Origin: Halobacillus dabanensis | Lineage (GTDB): Bacteria; Bacillota; Bacilli; Bacillales; Halobacillaceae | Assembly: GCF_900114165.1 (NCBI RefSeq) | Contig: NZ_FOSB01000015.1 | Span: 18,062 to 82,061, forward strand | Length of the DNA stretch: 64,000 nucleotides | Direction: 5' to 3' | Shown: in pieces, positions 17,198-25,677 of the stretch | Layout: each line of letters begins with the position of its first letter | How positions within the stretch are numbered: position 1 is the first letter of the stretch | Position numbers and translations under genes: made by a program | Notes under the pieces: model-generated | Seen by the model: only the letters and a program-made list of their open reading frames with translations | Told to the model about the DNA's origin: nothing | Database searches by the model: none

Positions 17198-18130
17198 ATG
17201 GCTAAACATGTAAGCGCGGACCAAGTGGAGGTTGCACGTAATGTGGATCTAATAGACTATCTTGAGCGTAAAGGGGAGCCATTAAAGAAAGAGGGAAGAT
17301 ACTACCGGCATCAAGTGCATGATAGCTTAGTTATTAAAGACCAATTGTATGCCTGGAACTCTAGAGACGAAAAAGGGGCTGGAGTCATTAACTTTGCGAA
17401 AATGTTTTATGGCATGAGCTTTCCGGAAGCTGTTCTGGATCTGAATGCGCAAGGTTATAAAGTGAAAGACAATGTCCAAGAGCAAAAACCTAAGGCGCCT
17501 TATCAATATCCCTCTCATTATGAAGTGAACGATAAGACAAAAGCTAAAGATTATCTTACGAAAGAACGGAAGATTCATCCTAGGATTGTTGATTGGCTTG
17601 ATAATAAAGATTTAATCGCCCAGGACAAGCTCGGGAATGTAGTGTTTAAGTGGAAGCAGCAAGGAGAGATCGTTGGTGCAGATAGACAAGGTACTTCTCC
17701 AATGAAAGATGGGAGAATATTCAAAGGGATTGATAGGGACAGCCATGGTTCAGCTGGGTTCTCAGTTGATATAGGTAAACCTAATTCTATTTATCTTTTT
17801 GAAAGCCCGATTGATGCGTTATCCTATTGGAGTATAAAGAGAGAAAAGCTGCAGAACACTCGGTTAGTTTCCATGTCTGGGCTTAAGCGCCAGACGATGA
17901 TAAATGAGATTAAACGAATGGGGAAGGAAGGTCATAAGGTGAATCACATAACTTTTTGTACAGATAATGATAAGGCAGGGACGGAATTTGCTAATAAATA
18001 TCAGAATTTATTAGCAAACAGTTTATCCCATATAGATATTTCTAAAAAGAAAGATTGGAATGAGGATTTAAAGAATAGGTTAGAACAATTCAAGCATGTT
18101 AAACATCCCTACTTCTCAAGAGGGAGTTGA
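17198..18130 (+). CDS. DUF3991/TOPRIM primase-like protein
   Basis: The product has 310 residues. The N-terminal DUF3991-like domain (about 1-90) includes DLIDYLERKGEPLKKEGRYY and GVINFAKMFYGMSFPEAVLDL, which resembles the CHC2 zinc-finger region of primases without the cysteines. The TOPRIM-like half has YLFESPIDALSYWSI (Glu) and HITFCTDNDKAG (DxD), about 200-265. These proteins are common on Gram-positive conjugative elements and probably help second-strand synthesis after transfer. The ribosome-binding site is AGAGGAGG. It ends the rightward transfer region. Confidence 0.8.
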   Translation: MAKHVSADQVEVARNVDLIDYLERKGEPLKKEGRYYRHQVHDSLVIKDQLYAWNSRDEKGAGVINFAKMFYGMSFPEAVLDLNAQGYKVKDNVQEQKPKAPYQYPSHYEVNDKTKAKDYLTKERKIHPRIVDWLDNKDLIAQDKLGNVVFKWKQQGEIVGADRQGTSPMKDGRIFKGIDRDSHGSAGFSVDIGKPNSIYLFESPIDALSYWSIKREKLQNTRLVSMSGLKRQTMINEIKRMGKEGHKVNHITFCTDNDKAGTEFANKYQNLLANSLSHIDISKKKDWNEDLKNRLEQFKHVKHPYFSRGS

Positions 18131-18252
18131 GTTGAAAATAGTTACAATATGTACTTGTTTAACAGAGAGCAACCGTCACATGGTAAGTTACTTTTGAAGG
18201 ATAAAAAGGTATTTCATGGTCGGTTGTTTAAACTTTCTTTTATAGTTGAAAA

Positions 18253-18297
18253 AACAACCATTCTAGCCAGCCACCAGGTGGGCATAGAATGGTTGTT
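18253..18297 (-). terminator. Terminator of the AAA-DUF4435 gene
   Basis: AACAACCATTCTA (18253-18265) pairs perfectly with TAGAATGGTTGTT (18285-18297). Read on the minus strand, the stem is followed by TTTT, as expected for the gene ending at 18358. On the plus strand it may also stop read-through from the transfer genes. Confidence 0.75.
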
Positions 18298-18357
18298 AAT
18301 TAATAAAAATATTGAGTTTCACCTTTGTTTGCATGGAGTGTATAACTATTTATATAC

Positions 18358-19986
18358 TCATACAGGGAGTTCAGGAGTATAAGGTTTAATCGCTTCGGAG
18401 ATTTTTTTCTTATCTTCTTGATTTGAGGGCCTCTTTAATAAATTTATTATTAACTTTCTATACTCTCCTTTTTGTAAGCCAAATTTGGGAGATATTTTGT
18501 CGGATAATTCCTTAAAATTAAATCTTTTCAATATATCTTCATATTCACTAACACCTAAAAATAAATCTTCTTTTTCCTTGAAGATTGAATCTATATTCTC
18601 TTTTGAAAACTTGTTTTCGATCTTAAGTTTCACACCATCACTATCAATTCCGTCTTCTACATTTAGCGTTTTTAATTGGTGATTTATTTCACCTGAGAAA
18701 GCTGACAATACCTGTCTTTGTTTAACTCCACTATATATTTGTTTAACAAATTCTTTTATTTCATTAACTACCTTATCATCTTTCCCAAGCTTTTCTTTAA
18801 CATACTCAAGCATACTTGGCACGATAAATAAATTTTCTACCTCTGCAACATCAAGAGAAAAAATTCCTTCTTTCCTTAAAGAGTCAAGTTGACTCTCAGG
18901 TCTAAAATCCCTATCAATAATACCGTACACTTCAAGATAATCAAGTTTTGAGTAACCTTTTTTTGCTTTGACATTGTTAATAACTTGTGCACAACCACCA
19001 CATGGGATTATGTGGTAATTGGAGTCTTTATAGAGTTCTTGAAATAAGAGATAATCAAGACTATCTTTATTTCCCTCAACAAATACTATTTTTTTCTGGG
19101 TACCTATCATTTCAAATAATAGCCCTTCTGGTAACTCAGAATAGTCTGTCAAAGGTAAGAATTCATAATCCCAATTTTCATTACCATTATAAGATTTAAC
19201 CCAAAGAACTTCGTTTACACCCCTTGAGACAGCAAAGTCTAAATCATGAGTAATATACATAAAAACACAGTCTTGACGTACTTCCTCAAGCTTATCCCAT
19301 AGTTTATTTAAAATTGCTTTGTGTATATGAAGTTCAGGCTCATCAATAATTAACAATGAATCTTGTTTTACAGATAAAGCTTGTACTATCATATATAAAA
19401 TAACTCGCTCACCATCACTCATTTCCTTACCATGGTAACGTTCGTCGTTAAACAATACATGAATTTCATTTCCGGAAAGGTCTAGTTTTCTTTTTGGAAG
19501 CAGATAATTCCATATTTCTTGAGCACTTTCTTTTAACGAGGTAATTGGTGGAGGTAATTCTTCATTATTAGCTTGAGCGATTCTACATTCCTCATGATAT
19601 TCCTCCACTAATTTGTTATTTCTAGCAAAAAATAGTGAAAGAACTTTATCATAGTCATTCAATAATAAAGTTGCCGGGTTTCTTCCATATTTATGTCCAA
19701 ATTTACTTGAGTGGGGCGCAACAGAACCAACCGTTGCTTCTTGCTCTGCTGAATCCAATCCTTTAATAACTATATTCTCATTTAGAGAAAGTGACTTTTG
19801 AGCAGTAATTCGTTGGACTAATAAAGATTCTGAGATACTACTGTTATTAAAAGTTGGATCATTTAATTCTTCAATTTTTACACTTAATCTAGTTTTTCCT
19901 GCACCGTTGGCTCCAAGTAATACAATTGGTTTTCCTTGTTCGAATTGTCTTGTCTCGTTATTCGGCAAATTAACGTTAATACACAT
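18358..19986 (-). CDS. AAA ATPase fused to DUF4435 TOPRIM-like domain (merged PARIS/AriA-AriB-like)
   Basis: The product has about 542 residues. The ATPase half has Walker A GANGAGKT (25-32), a signature-like SDGERV (190-195), Walker B LLIIDEPELH (211-220) and a His switch THD (246-248), an ABC/SMC-like ATPase of the AriA/OLD type. The C-terminal DUF4435 part starts near residue 298 with VFVEGNKD (301-308) and has IIDRDFR (356-362), the Glu and DxD of a TOPRIM nuclease. PARIS anti-phage systems consist of such an ATPase (AriA) and a DUF4435 protein (AriB), and fused forms are known; an OLD-like nuclease is the alternative. I chose ATG 19986, preceded by AAGGGGAT, because the fold begins there. 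The gene is AT-rich and stands alone, facing the transfer genes. Confidence 0.75.
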   Translation of the reverse strand: MCINVNLPNNETRQFEQGKPIVLLGANGAGKTRLSVKIEELNDPTFNNSSISESLLVQRITAQKSLSLNENIVIKGLDSAEQEATVGSVAPHSSKFGHKYGRNPATLLLNDYDKVLSLFFARNNKLVEEYHEECRIAQANNEELPPPITSLKESAQEIWNYLLPKRKLDLSGNEIHVLFNDERYHGKEMSDGERVILYMIVQALSVKQDSLLIIDEPELHIHKAILNKLWDKLEEVRQDCVFMYITHDLDFAVSRGVNEVLWVKSYNGNENWDYEFLPLTDYSELPEGLLFEMIGTQKKIVFVEGNKDSLDYLLFQELYKDSNYHIIPCGGCAQVINNVKAKKGYSKLDYLEVYGIIDRDFRPESQLDSLRKEGIFSLDVAEVENLFIVPSMLEYVKEKLGKDDKVVNEIKEFVKQIYSGVKQRQVLSAFSGEINHQLKTLNVEDGIDSDGVKLKIENKFSKENIDSIFKEKEDLFLGVSEYEDILKRFNFKELSDKISPKFGLQKGEYRKLIINLLKRPSNQEDKKKISEAIKPYTPELPV

Positions 19987-20319
19987 AATTATCCCCTTAG
20001 TCAATATCATTATACCAAGCCTGTTATGCTTCCTTCTTATATCCACTACATAATATTGTAACAAAAATACTCGTAAAATTAGCATAACTACTTTACTTAC
20101 TTTGGGGTTATATTTGTTCATTGTTTGAACTCCAAAACTAGTAAATTAAAACTTTGTACATTAAAGGCGTAAATGTTTATTTAGGGTTGTTCAATCGTTA
20201 AGTAAATATTTTAATTTATTTTGAATCTATTCTATTTTAAATTGTAGTGATAAAAAATGGGATGTATCTCTTAAGAAAATGATAATGAATTCGTGTAAAC
20301 AGTTTATATTGAATTCTGT

Positions 20320-20325
20320 TATAAT
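20320..20325 (+). promoter_or_regulatory. Extended -10 promoter of the HEPN-STAND gene
   Basis: TATAAT is preceded by TGT, an extended -10 element, 35 bp before the start codon. The -35 near 20296 (TAAACA) is weak. It suggests basal sigma-A expression of the downstream gene. Confidence 0.5.
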
Positions 20326-20360
20326 AGTCCTAACAATGTGTTATTTATTAGGGGGATTCC

Positions 20361-22961
20361 ATGGATTATTTTAACTTAAGCTCTAGAGTTGTAATGTTCT
20401 CTATTTGCACGTCTCTAGAATATGACTTAAAAAGTTTTATATTAGAAACTGGTGATATTTATTTTACAGAAACTATGGTGAAAAAATCTAAAGATAGGAA
20501 TAAAAAACTTAATCAAAATGAACCAGAAGAAATTCTAAACGAGTTAGATTTAGGAGATTTTATAGAAATAATCTACCGTAATCCATTTAAGCATAAAATT
20601 AATAATGAAAATGCAAATATATTAAGAGAATACTTTTCAAAGATAATCCCTATTAGAAATAGAGTTATGCATACTCGACCTCTCGAATTAGGAGATAGAG
20701 CTATTCTGTATGAAGTTTTAGAGGAGATTGAACAAAAACTCCCACTCTTAAGTTGGAATGCAACACTTCGGACAAGGGCACTCCTAAAAACAGACCCCAC
20801 TAAATTAGTAAATCAGAAATATATGCGTGTTAAAGAATTTGAATCCAACGTTTATCACAATTTACCTGAACCCGAGTTTGATGACACTGGTTATATCGGA
20901 AGAAAGAACGAAATTAAAGAGATTAAAAGGCTACTAAAAGATGACAAAAATCATGTAATAACAATAATGGGTAATGGTGGAATAGGAAAAACAGCAATTG
21001 CTGTTAAATCATTGTATGATTTGGTAGATGACCCTGAAAATGAATACGATGCTATTTTATGGATATCTTTAAAAACAAGAACTTTGGCCAGAGGTGAATT
21101 TACAAAGATTGAGAATTCGATTCAAAGTGTAACTGATTTCTTTTCAAGCGGAGAGAAACTTATAATAAAAGATGAAAACCAAACCCCTGAACAAAATATC
21201 GTTAATTTTATGCGAGAGTTCAAAGTTTTACTAGTCCTAGACAACCTTGAAACTATTAATAGTAATCATATTGTACAATTTCTTAAAGAAGTACCCGGCT
21301 CATCTAAAGTTCTAATTACTTCGCGGCATGGAATTGGAGAGTTAGAAAATCGCTACAATTTACAAGGTCTAAATCAAAAAGATGCAATAGTTTATTTTAG
21401 AGAGCTCGCAAAATTTTATGGAGTTTCCGTTTATAAGAAGCCAGAATCTGAAGTTAAAAAACTAGTTACAGATCACCTTTATTCTAACCCTCTATCTATA
21501 AAATGGTTTATTACAGGTATCCATAATGGAATTACAGAGAATGTCTTAATTTCTAATAAAGAGTCCCTTATAGAGTTTTGTATGTCAAATGTTTACGAAA
21601 AGCTGTCCGACGATTCTAAAAAAATATTACAGCTATTTTTAGTTGAGAATACTGAATTAAGTTCTGGAGAAATAGATTACTTTATGGGAATAGATAATGT
21701 GAAATTAAGAGAATCCATTAACAACCTTCTTACGACAAACATGATTACGATAACATCAGAGAATTTTAAATTAAACGATATGGCCAAAGACTATTTAGCT
21801 TTATACCATAGTCCAACAAATGATTTCTTTATGAACACATTAAAAAAGCGTAAACATTTAAATAATATGATACAACAAATAAAAGTTCAGAATGAAATGG
21901 ATCCATTTAACCCTAAATCCTTATATAAAAACTCCGAAGATAGAAACCATAAACTTTCTTCTTATTATTTGTCAAAGGCCTTAGAAAGTAGTTCAAAGCA
22001 AGAGTGGGAAGATGCTTTTGCTCTCATTCATAAAGCTGAAAATATTACACCGGACTATTTTGAAGTGTACAAAATAAAAGCATTTATTCAGGCTGAAAAA
22101 AGAGATCTCTTTAATGCATTAACAAGCTATGAGATTGCGCTAGACAAATGTGAAAATGACTTTGAAAAATCAACAGTTTTATACTTATATAGTGTTTTTA
22201 ATACCATAAAATTATCTGATTTAGAGAAAGCATTTTCCTTAATAGAGGAAGCAGAAAGTTATTATCCAGATAATTTAAAGATATTATTAGAAAAGTCACG
22301 AGTACTGATGTACCAAGGACTCTTTCATGAATCGGAGGACATTCTTAAAAATGTTGATTCGAGAAAAGATGAGTTGGATCTCCAATCAGAAAATATATTT
22401 GTTTCAAGGTATGCAGACCTTCAAAGACGTAAGGCTGAACATATTAAAACGAGAGATGTTGAGAAAAAATTAGACTTATTAAAAAAAGGGATTAATATAA
22501 TTGAAACAGTAGACCGTATTGATACCAAATCTTATGTCACAATGGCAAAAATCTTAAAAGAATTATCATTCCTTTACTTTGATAAGAATTCTATGGAGTT
22601 TCTTTTTGCTACTTTAGAAAAACACTTTAGTTCATTGAAATCTAATAAATCACATGACTTAAAGAAGATGAAAGAAATACTTATTTCCCACAGGCATGAA
22701 ATTCCAAACAATTTATATCTTTCTCTAAAGAAATATGTTTATGACTACACTGTCGATGCTAAAGAGATTTACAATAAGAACGAAGGTATTGTAGTTTTTA
22801 TAAAAGAACATTTTGGATTTATCGCAAATGCTCACAATAGAAGTATTTATTTTAATGTTAATAACATTGAAGAAGGCACATCAGTGGGAGATAAGGTTAA
22901 GTTTTCCACATATAGGAATCCAAAAGGTATAGCTGCCAAAAATATTAAATTAATTAGATAA
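20361..22961 (+). CDS. HEPN - NB-ARC (STAND NTPase) - TPR - cold-shock-like domain protein
   Basis: The product has 866 residues. The N-terminal 150 residues are helical and hold IPIRNRVMHTRP, where R99-x4-H104 matches the HEPN ribonuclease motif (Swt1-like HEPN). An NB-ARC NTPase follows: GRKNE near 180, Walker A GNGGIGKT (204-211), ILWISLK, Walker B VLLVLDNLE (289-297), the sensor ITSRHG (319-324) and a GLN/DA-type motif, LNQKDAIVYF. TPR-like helices occupy about 505-720. The last 60 residues (from GIVVFIKEHFGFIA) look like a cold-shock/OB nucleic-acid-binding domain. STAND proteins with toxic effectors are known anti-phage sensors. The single gene, AT-rich and among defence genes, fits this role; the combination with a C-terminal cold-shock-like module is unusual. 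The start follows TTAGGGGG. Confidence 0.8.
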   Translation: MDYFNLSSRVVMFSICTSLEYDLKSFILETGDIYFTETMVKKSKDRNKKLNQNEPEEILNELDLGDFIEIIYRNPFKHKINNENANILREYFSKIIPIRNRVMHTRPLELGDRAILYEVLEEIEQKLPLLSWNATLRTRALLKTDPTKLVNQKYMRVKEFESNVYHNLPEPEFDDTGYIGRKNEIKEIKRLLKDDKNHVITIMGNGGIGKTAIAVKSLYDLVDDPENEYDAILWISLKTRTLARGEFTKIENSIQSVTDFFSSGEKLIIKDENQTPEQNIVNFMREFKVLLVLDNLETINSNHIVQFLKEVPGSSKVLITSRHGIGELENRYNLQGLNQKDAIVYFRELAKFYGVSVYKKPESEVKKLVTDHLYSNPLSIKWFITGIHNGITENVLISNKESLIEFCMSNVYEKLSDDSKKILQLFLVENTELSSGEIDYFMGIDNVKLRESINNLLTTNMITITSENFKLNDMAKDYLALYHSPTNDFFMNTLKKRKHLNNMIQQIKVQNEMDPFNPKSLYKNSEDRNHKLSSYYLSKALESSSKQEWEDAFALIHKAENITPDYFEVYKIKAFIQAEKRDLFNALTSYEIALDKCENDFEKSTVLYLYSVFNTIKLSDLEKAFSLIEEAESYYPDNLKILLEKSRVLMYQGLFHESEDILKNVDSRKDELDLQSENIFVSRYADLQRRKAEHIKTRDVEKKLDLLKKGINIIETVDRIDTKSYVTMAKILKELSFLYFDKNSMEFLFATLEKHFSSLKSNKSHDLKKMKEILISHRHEIPNNLYLSLKKYVYDYTVDAKEIYNKNEGIVVFIKEHFGFIANAHNRSIYFNVNNIEEGTSVGDKVKFSTYRNPKGIAAKNIKLIR

Positions 22962-23104
22962 GCACTTAGAGGGTTTAATGAAAAGTTCCGACAAGTATAA
23001 ATCTCTTAAAATATTTCACTTATTCTAATAAAAGGGCGATTCCTAGAGACCAAAACCTAATAATGATGTGTTTTATAGAAATGTTTATCAGTTGTAATCG
23101 AACT

Positions 23105-23126
23105 TAACAAAATAGACATTTTGTTA
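23105..23126. repeat. Palindrome next to the recombinase gene (candidate crossover site)
   Basis: TAACAAAAT (23105-23113) and ATTTTGTTA (23118-23126) form perfect 9-bp arms around AGAC, 139 bp before the recombinase start. Tyrosine recombinases use such arms around a short spacer. The spacer is shorter than the usual 6-8 bp, unless the outer bases of the arms are counted as spacer. Confidence 0.4.
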
Positions 23127-23140
23127 GATTCGGTTTATCG

Positions 23141-23180
23141 AAGGTGATTCTTAGAGTACCAAGGGGTCACCTTCTTTTTT
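23141..23180 (+). terminator. Terminator upstream of the recombinase gene
   Basis: AAGGTGA (23141-23147) pairs with TCACCTT (23167-23173), followed by CTTTTTT. It probably ends transcription from the STAND gene 180 bp upstream. Confidence 0.6.
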
Positions 23181-23264
23181 GGTACAATGTTCACAAAGCA
23201 ATTTAACATTTTGATTGGTTTTGTTATATTTAATTGTACATATTGGTTATAAAGGAGGGTGTTC

Positions 23265-23831
23265 ATGACCCATGTATCAGAAGGAGCCAATACGGTGGAT
23301 CCGATTCGGGACAAAGCTGATATTCAACAAATGAAAGAAGTGTTGTTGCATCAATCGTATCGAAATTACTTTTTATTTGTGTTTGGCATCAATTCTGGTT
23401 TACGCATTAGTGATATGATCGAATTGAAAGTCCTAGATGTTCGGGATAGTGATTATCTCAAGGTCCGGGAACGTAAAACAAACAATATTCGGCGCATAAA
23501 AATGACCAGGGCTTTAAAAAATGAGATTGATAAATACATAAGTTCAAGGGCGGATTCCGATTATTTGTTTCCCTCCCGAAAAGGGCAACGACCGATTAGC
23601 AGGGTACAGGCGTGGAAGATCATTCATGATGCAGCTAAACAAGTTGGAATTAACGATGCGATCGGAACCCATACGTTACGGAAAACCTTTGGTTATCACT
23701 TTTATCAAAAAAATAAGGACGTGGCCATGTTGCAGCAAATATTCGGCCATTCATCACCTTCCATCACCTTGCGTTATATTGGCATTAGTGATGATATGAT
23801 CGATCAGGCATTAGATGATTTTTCACTTTAA
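23265..23831 (+). CDS. Short tyrosine recombinase (catalytic domain only)
   Basis: The product has about 188 residues and covers only the catalytic domain of a phage-integrase/XerCD-like recombinase. The first Arg is in INSGLRISDMIEL. The H-x-x-R box is THTLRKTFGYHF. The second His and the Tyr nucleophile are in IFGHSSPSITLRYIG. The usual N-terminal core-binding SAM-like domain is absent, although the start ATG 23265 has an ideal site, AAAGGAGG, 6 bp upstream, so this is not an assembly truncation. Such short recombinases occur on Bacillus plasmids and islands. The restriction-modification genes start 42 bp downstream, so it may mobilise or co-express with them. Confidence 0.85.
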   Translation: MTHVSEGANTVDPIRDKADIQQMKEVLLHQSYRNYFLFVFGINSGLRISDMIELKVLDVRDSDYLKVRERKTNNIRRIKMTRALKNEIDKYISSRADSDYLFPSRKGQRPISRVQAWKIIHDAAKQVGINDAIGTHTLRKTFGYHFYQKNKDVAMLQQIFGHSSPSITLRYIGISDDMIDQALDDFSL

Positions 23832-23873
23832 CTAAGGAAGAAAAGAGAATTTGAAGAAGAAAGGGGAATTGGA

Positions 23874-25664
23874 ATGTTAAGAAATGAATCATTTGATACT
23901 AAAGACGAGATTATACAGAATTTGAAAAACGTAGCTCCGTCGATATTTTCAGAAGGTAAAGTAGATATGGAAAAGCTTAAAGCATTGTTAGGAGAAGAAG
24001 TGGAAAGCGGGAAAGAGAAGTTTAGGCTTTCATGGATGGGGAAATCAGAAGCTATTAAATCTATAAATATCCCTAGTAAAGGAACCTTGAGACCTAATAC
24101 AAAAAAATCACTTACTAATGGAGTGGAAAAAGAAAATTCAATTATAGAGGGTGACAACCTAGAGGTATTAAAGCTTCTACAAAAATCGTACTACGGAAAA
24201 GTAAAAATGATATACATAGATCCGCCATATAATCGTGAAGAAGATTTTATATATAATGATGATTTTTCGCAGACTTTAGATGCGTATCTTAAATACACTG
24301 ACCAAGTAGATAATGAAGGCCAAGCAGTTTCTAGTGAGCAAGAAAAAGAAGGACGCAAACATTCCAATTGGTTAAGTTTAATGTATCCCAGATTATTTTT
24401 AGCTAGGAACCTTTTAAAGAAAGACGGAGTAATTTTTATATCAATTGATGATAAAGAAAGGAAAAACCTTGAATTCATAATGGACGAAATATTTGGAGAG
24501 GAAAATAAATTAGGAGTTATAGTATGGAAGAAAAAAACAAATGGAAACAACATGGGATATATACCACCTGTACATGATTACATATTATGTTATGCAAAAA
24601 ATGCATCAGAGGACTGTTTGCTAGGGTTTCCCTTGTCTAAAGAGTATGTAAATAAAAATTACGCTAATCCTGATAATGATCCGCAGGGAGAGTGGAAAAC
24701 ATCTGATTTGTCAGCAAATCATGAAGGTCCGTACTTCCCCATAACTAATCCTAATAATGGAGAGGTTCATTATCCTCCTAGGGGAAGATACTGGGTATTT
24801 AACGAAGAAGAAGTTAAAAAAAGGATTAAAGACGGAAGAATTATATTTGGAAAATCAGGAAAAGCAAGTCCGGTACAAAAAGTTTATCTTAAGGACCGAA
24901 AGAGTTTAAGGAAAAAAGCAGAATCTTGGTGGGATAAACATGGAATGAATGAAGATGGAACAGCTGAGTTAAGTGAATTAATTGGTACGAAAGTATTTGA
25001 CCATCCCAAACCAACAACTTTAATTAAGCATTTATGTGAAATTGCTACTAAAGAAAACGATTTGATTTTAGACTTTTTTGCTGGATCTGGAACTACGGCC
25101 CATTCTGTATTAGATTTAAATAAAAAGGATAATGGAAAACGTAAGTTTATTTTAGTTCAGCTCCCTGAACCTATTGCACATGATAAATTTCAAAACATTG
25201 CCGAGCTCACAAGAGAACGTATTATACAAGCTGCTAAACAGATTGACGTTAACCCTAATTTTAAATATTTTAATTTAGACAGTAGCAACTTCAGAGATTG
25301 GAACTATGATCTGCAATCAGAAGAAGATGTGAGGCGACAAATGGAGCTATGGAAAGATCCTTTTAAAGAAGGGCGAACTGAGGAAGATTTGCTTTATGAA
25401 GTGTTATTGAAAGCCGGGTTTACGTTAACAGCTGATATAAAGAAACATGAGGTAAGAAAAAGCTTTTTTTATGAGGTTATAGAGAATGATCAGCATATTC
25501 TCATTTATTTAGGTGAAGAACTGTCGGAGAGTCTAATTAATGTTATGAGAGAAATTTATGCGAATCAGGTGTTCTTCCTCGATGAAGCCTTTGATTCGGA
25601 TGATCAAAAAAAGAACATACAACTTCAATGGGAGGAAGAAGGCGTGGCCTTCCGTTCTATTTAG
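23874..25664 (+). CDS. mod: Type III restriction-modification, methyltransferase subunit (Mod)
   Basis: This is an N6-adenine methyltransferase of 596 residues that also gives the type III complex its sequence specificity. The order is beta-class: catalytic motif IV DPPYN at 116-120, then the target-recognition region (about 200-380), then the AdoMet motif I LDFFAGSGTTAHS at about 398-410. Typical Mod blocks are present: SIIEGDNLEVLKLL, HSNWLSLMYPRLFLARNLL, FISIDDKE and GTKVFDHPKPTTLI. The C-terminal part contacts the Res subunit. The res gene follows 13 bp after the stop codon. It appears intact, so the system should both protect and cut. Confidence 0.93.
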   Translation: MLRNESFDTKDEIIQNLKNVAPSIFSEGKVDMEKLKALLGEEVESGKEKFRLSWMGKSEAIKSINIPSKGTLRPNTKKSLTNGVEKENSIIEGDNLEVLKLLQKSYYGKVKMIYIDPPYNREEDFIYNDDFSQTLDAYLKYTDQVDNEGQAVSSEQEKEGRKHSNWLSLMYPRLFLARNLLKKDGVIFISIDDKERKNLEFIMDEIFGEENKLGVIVWKKKTNGNNMGYIPPVHDYILCYAKNASEDCLLGFPLSKEYVNKNYANPDNDPQGEWKTSDLSANHEGPYFPITNPNNGEVHYPPRGRYWVFNEEEVKKRIKDGRIIFGKSGKASPVQKVYLKDRKSLRKKAESWWDKHGMNEDGTAELSELIGTKVFDHPKPTTLIKHLCEIATKENDLILDFFAGSGTTAHSVLDLNKKDNGKRKFILVQLPEPIAHDKFQNIAELTRERIIQAAKQIDVNPNFKYFNLDSSNFRDWNYDLQSEEDVRRQMELWKDPFKEGRTEEDLLYEVLLKAGFTLTADIKKHEVRKSFFYEVIENDQHILIYLGEELSESLINVMREIYANQVFFLDEAFDSDDQKKNIQLQWEEEGVAFRSI

Positions 25665-25677
25665 GGGGGTGACTGTG

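Noticed and set aside
18149..18382. A 77-codon plus-strand frame after the TOPRIM gene
   Set aside because: It runs through the minus-strand terminator hairpin, lacks a ribosome-binding site and has no protein-like composition.
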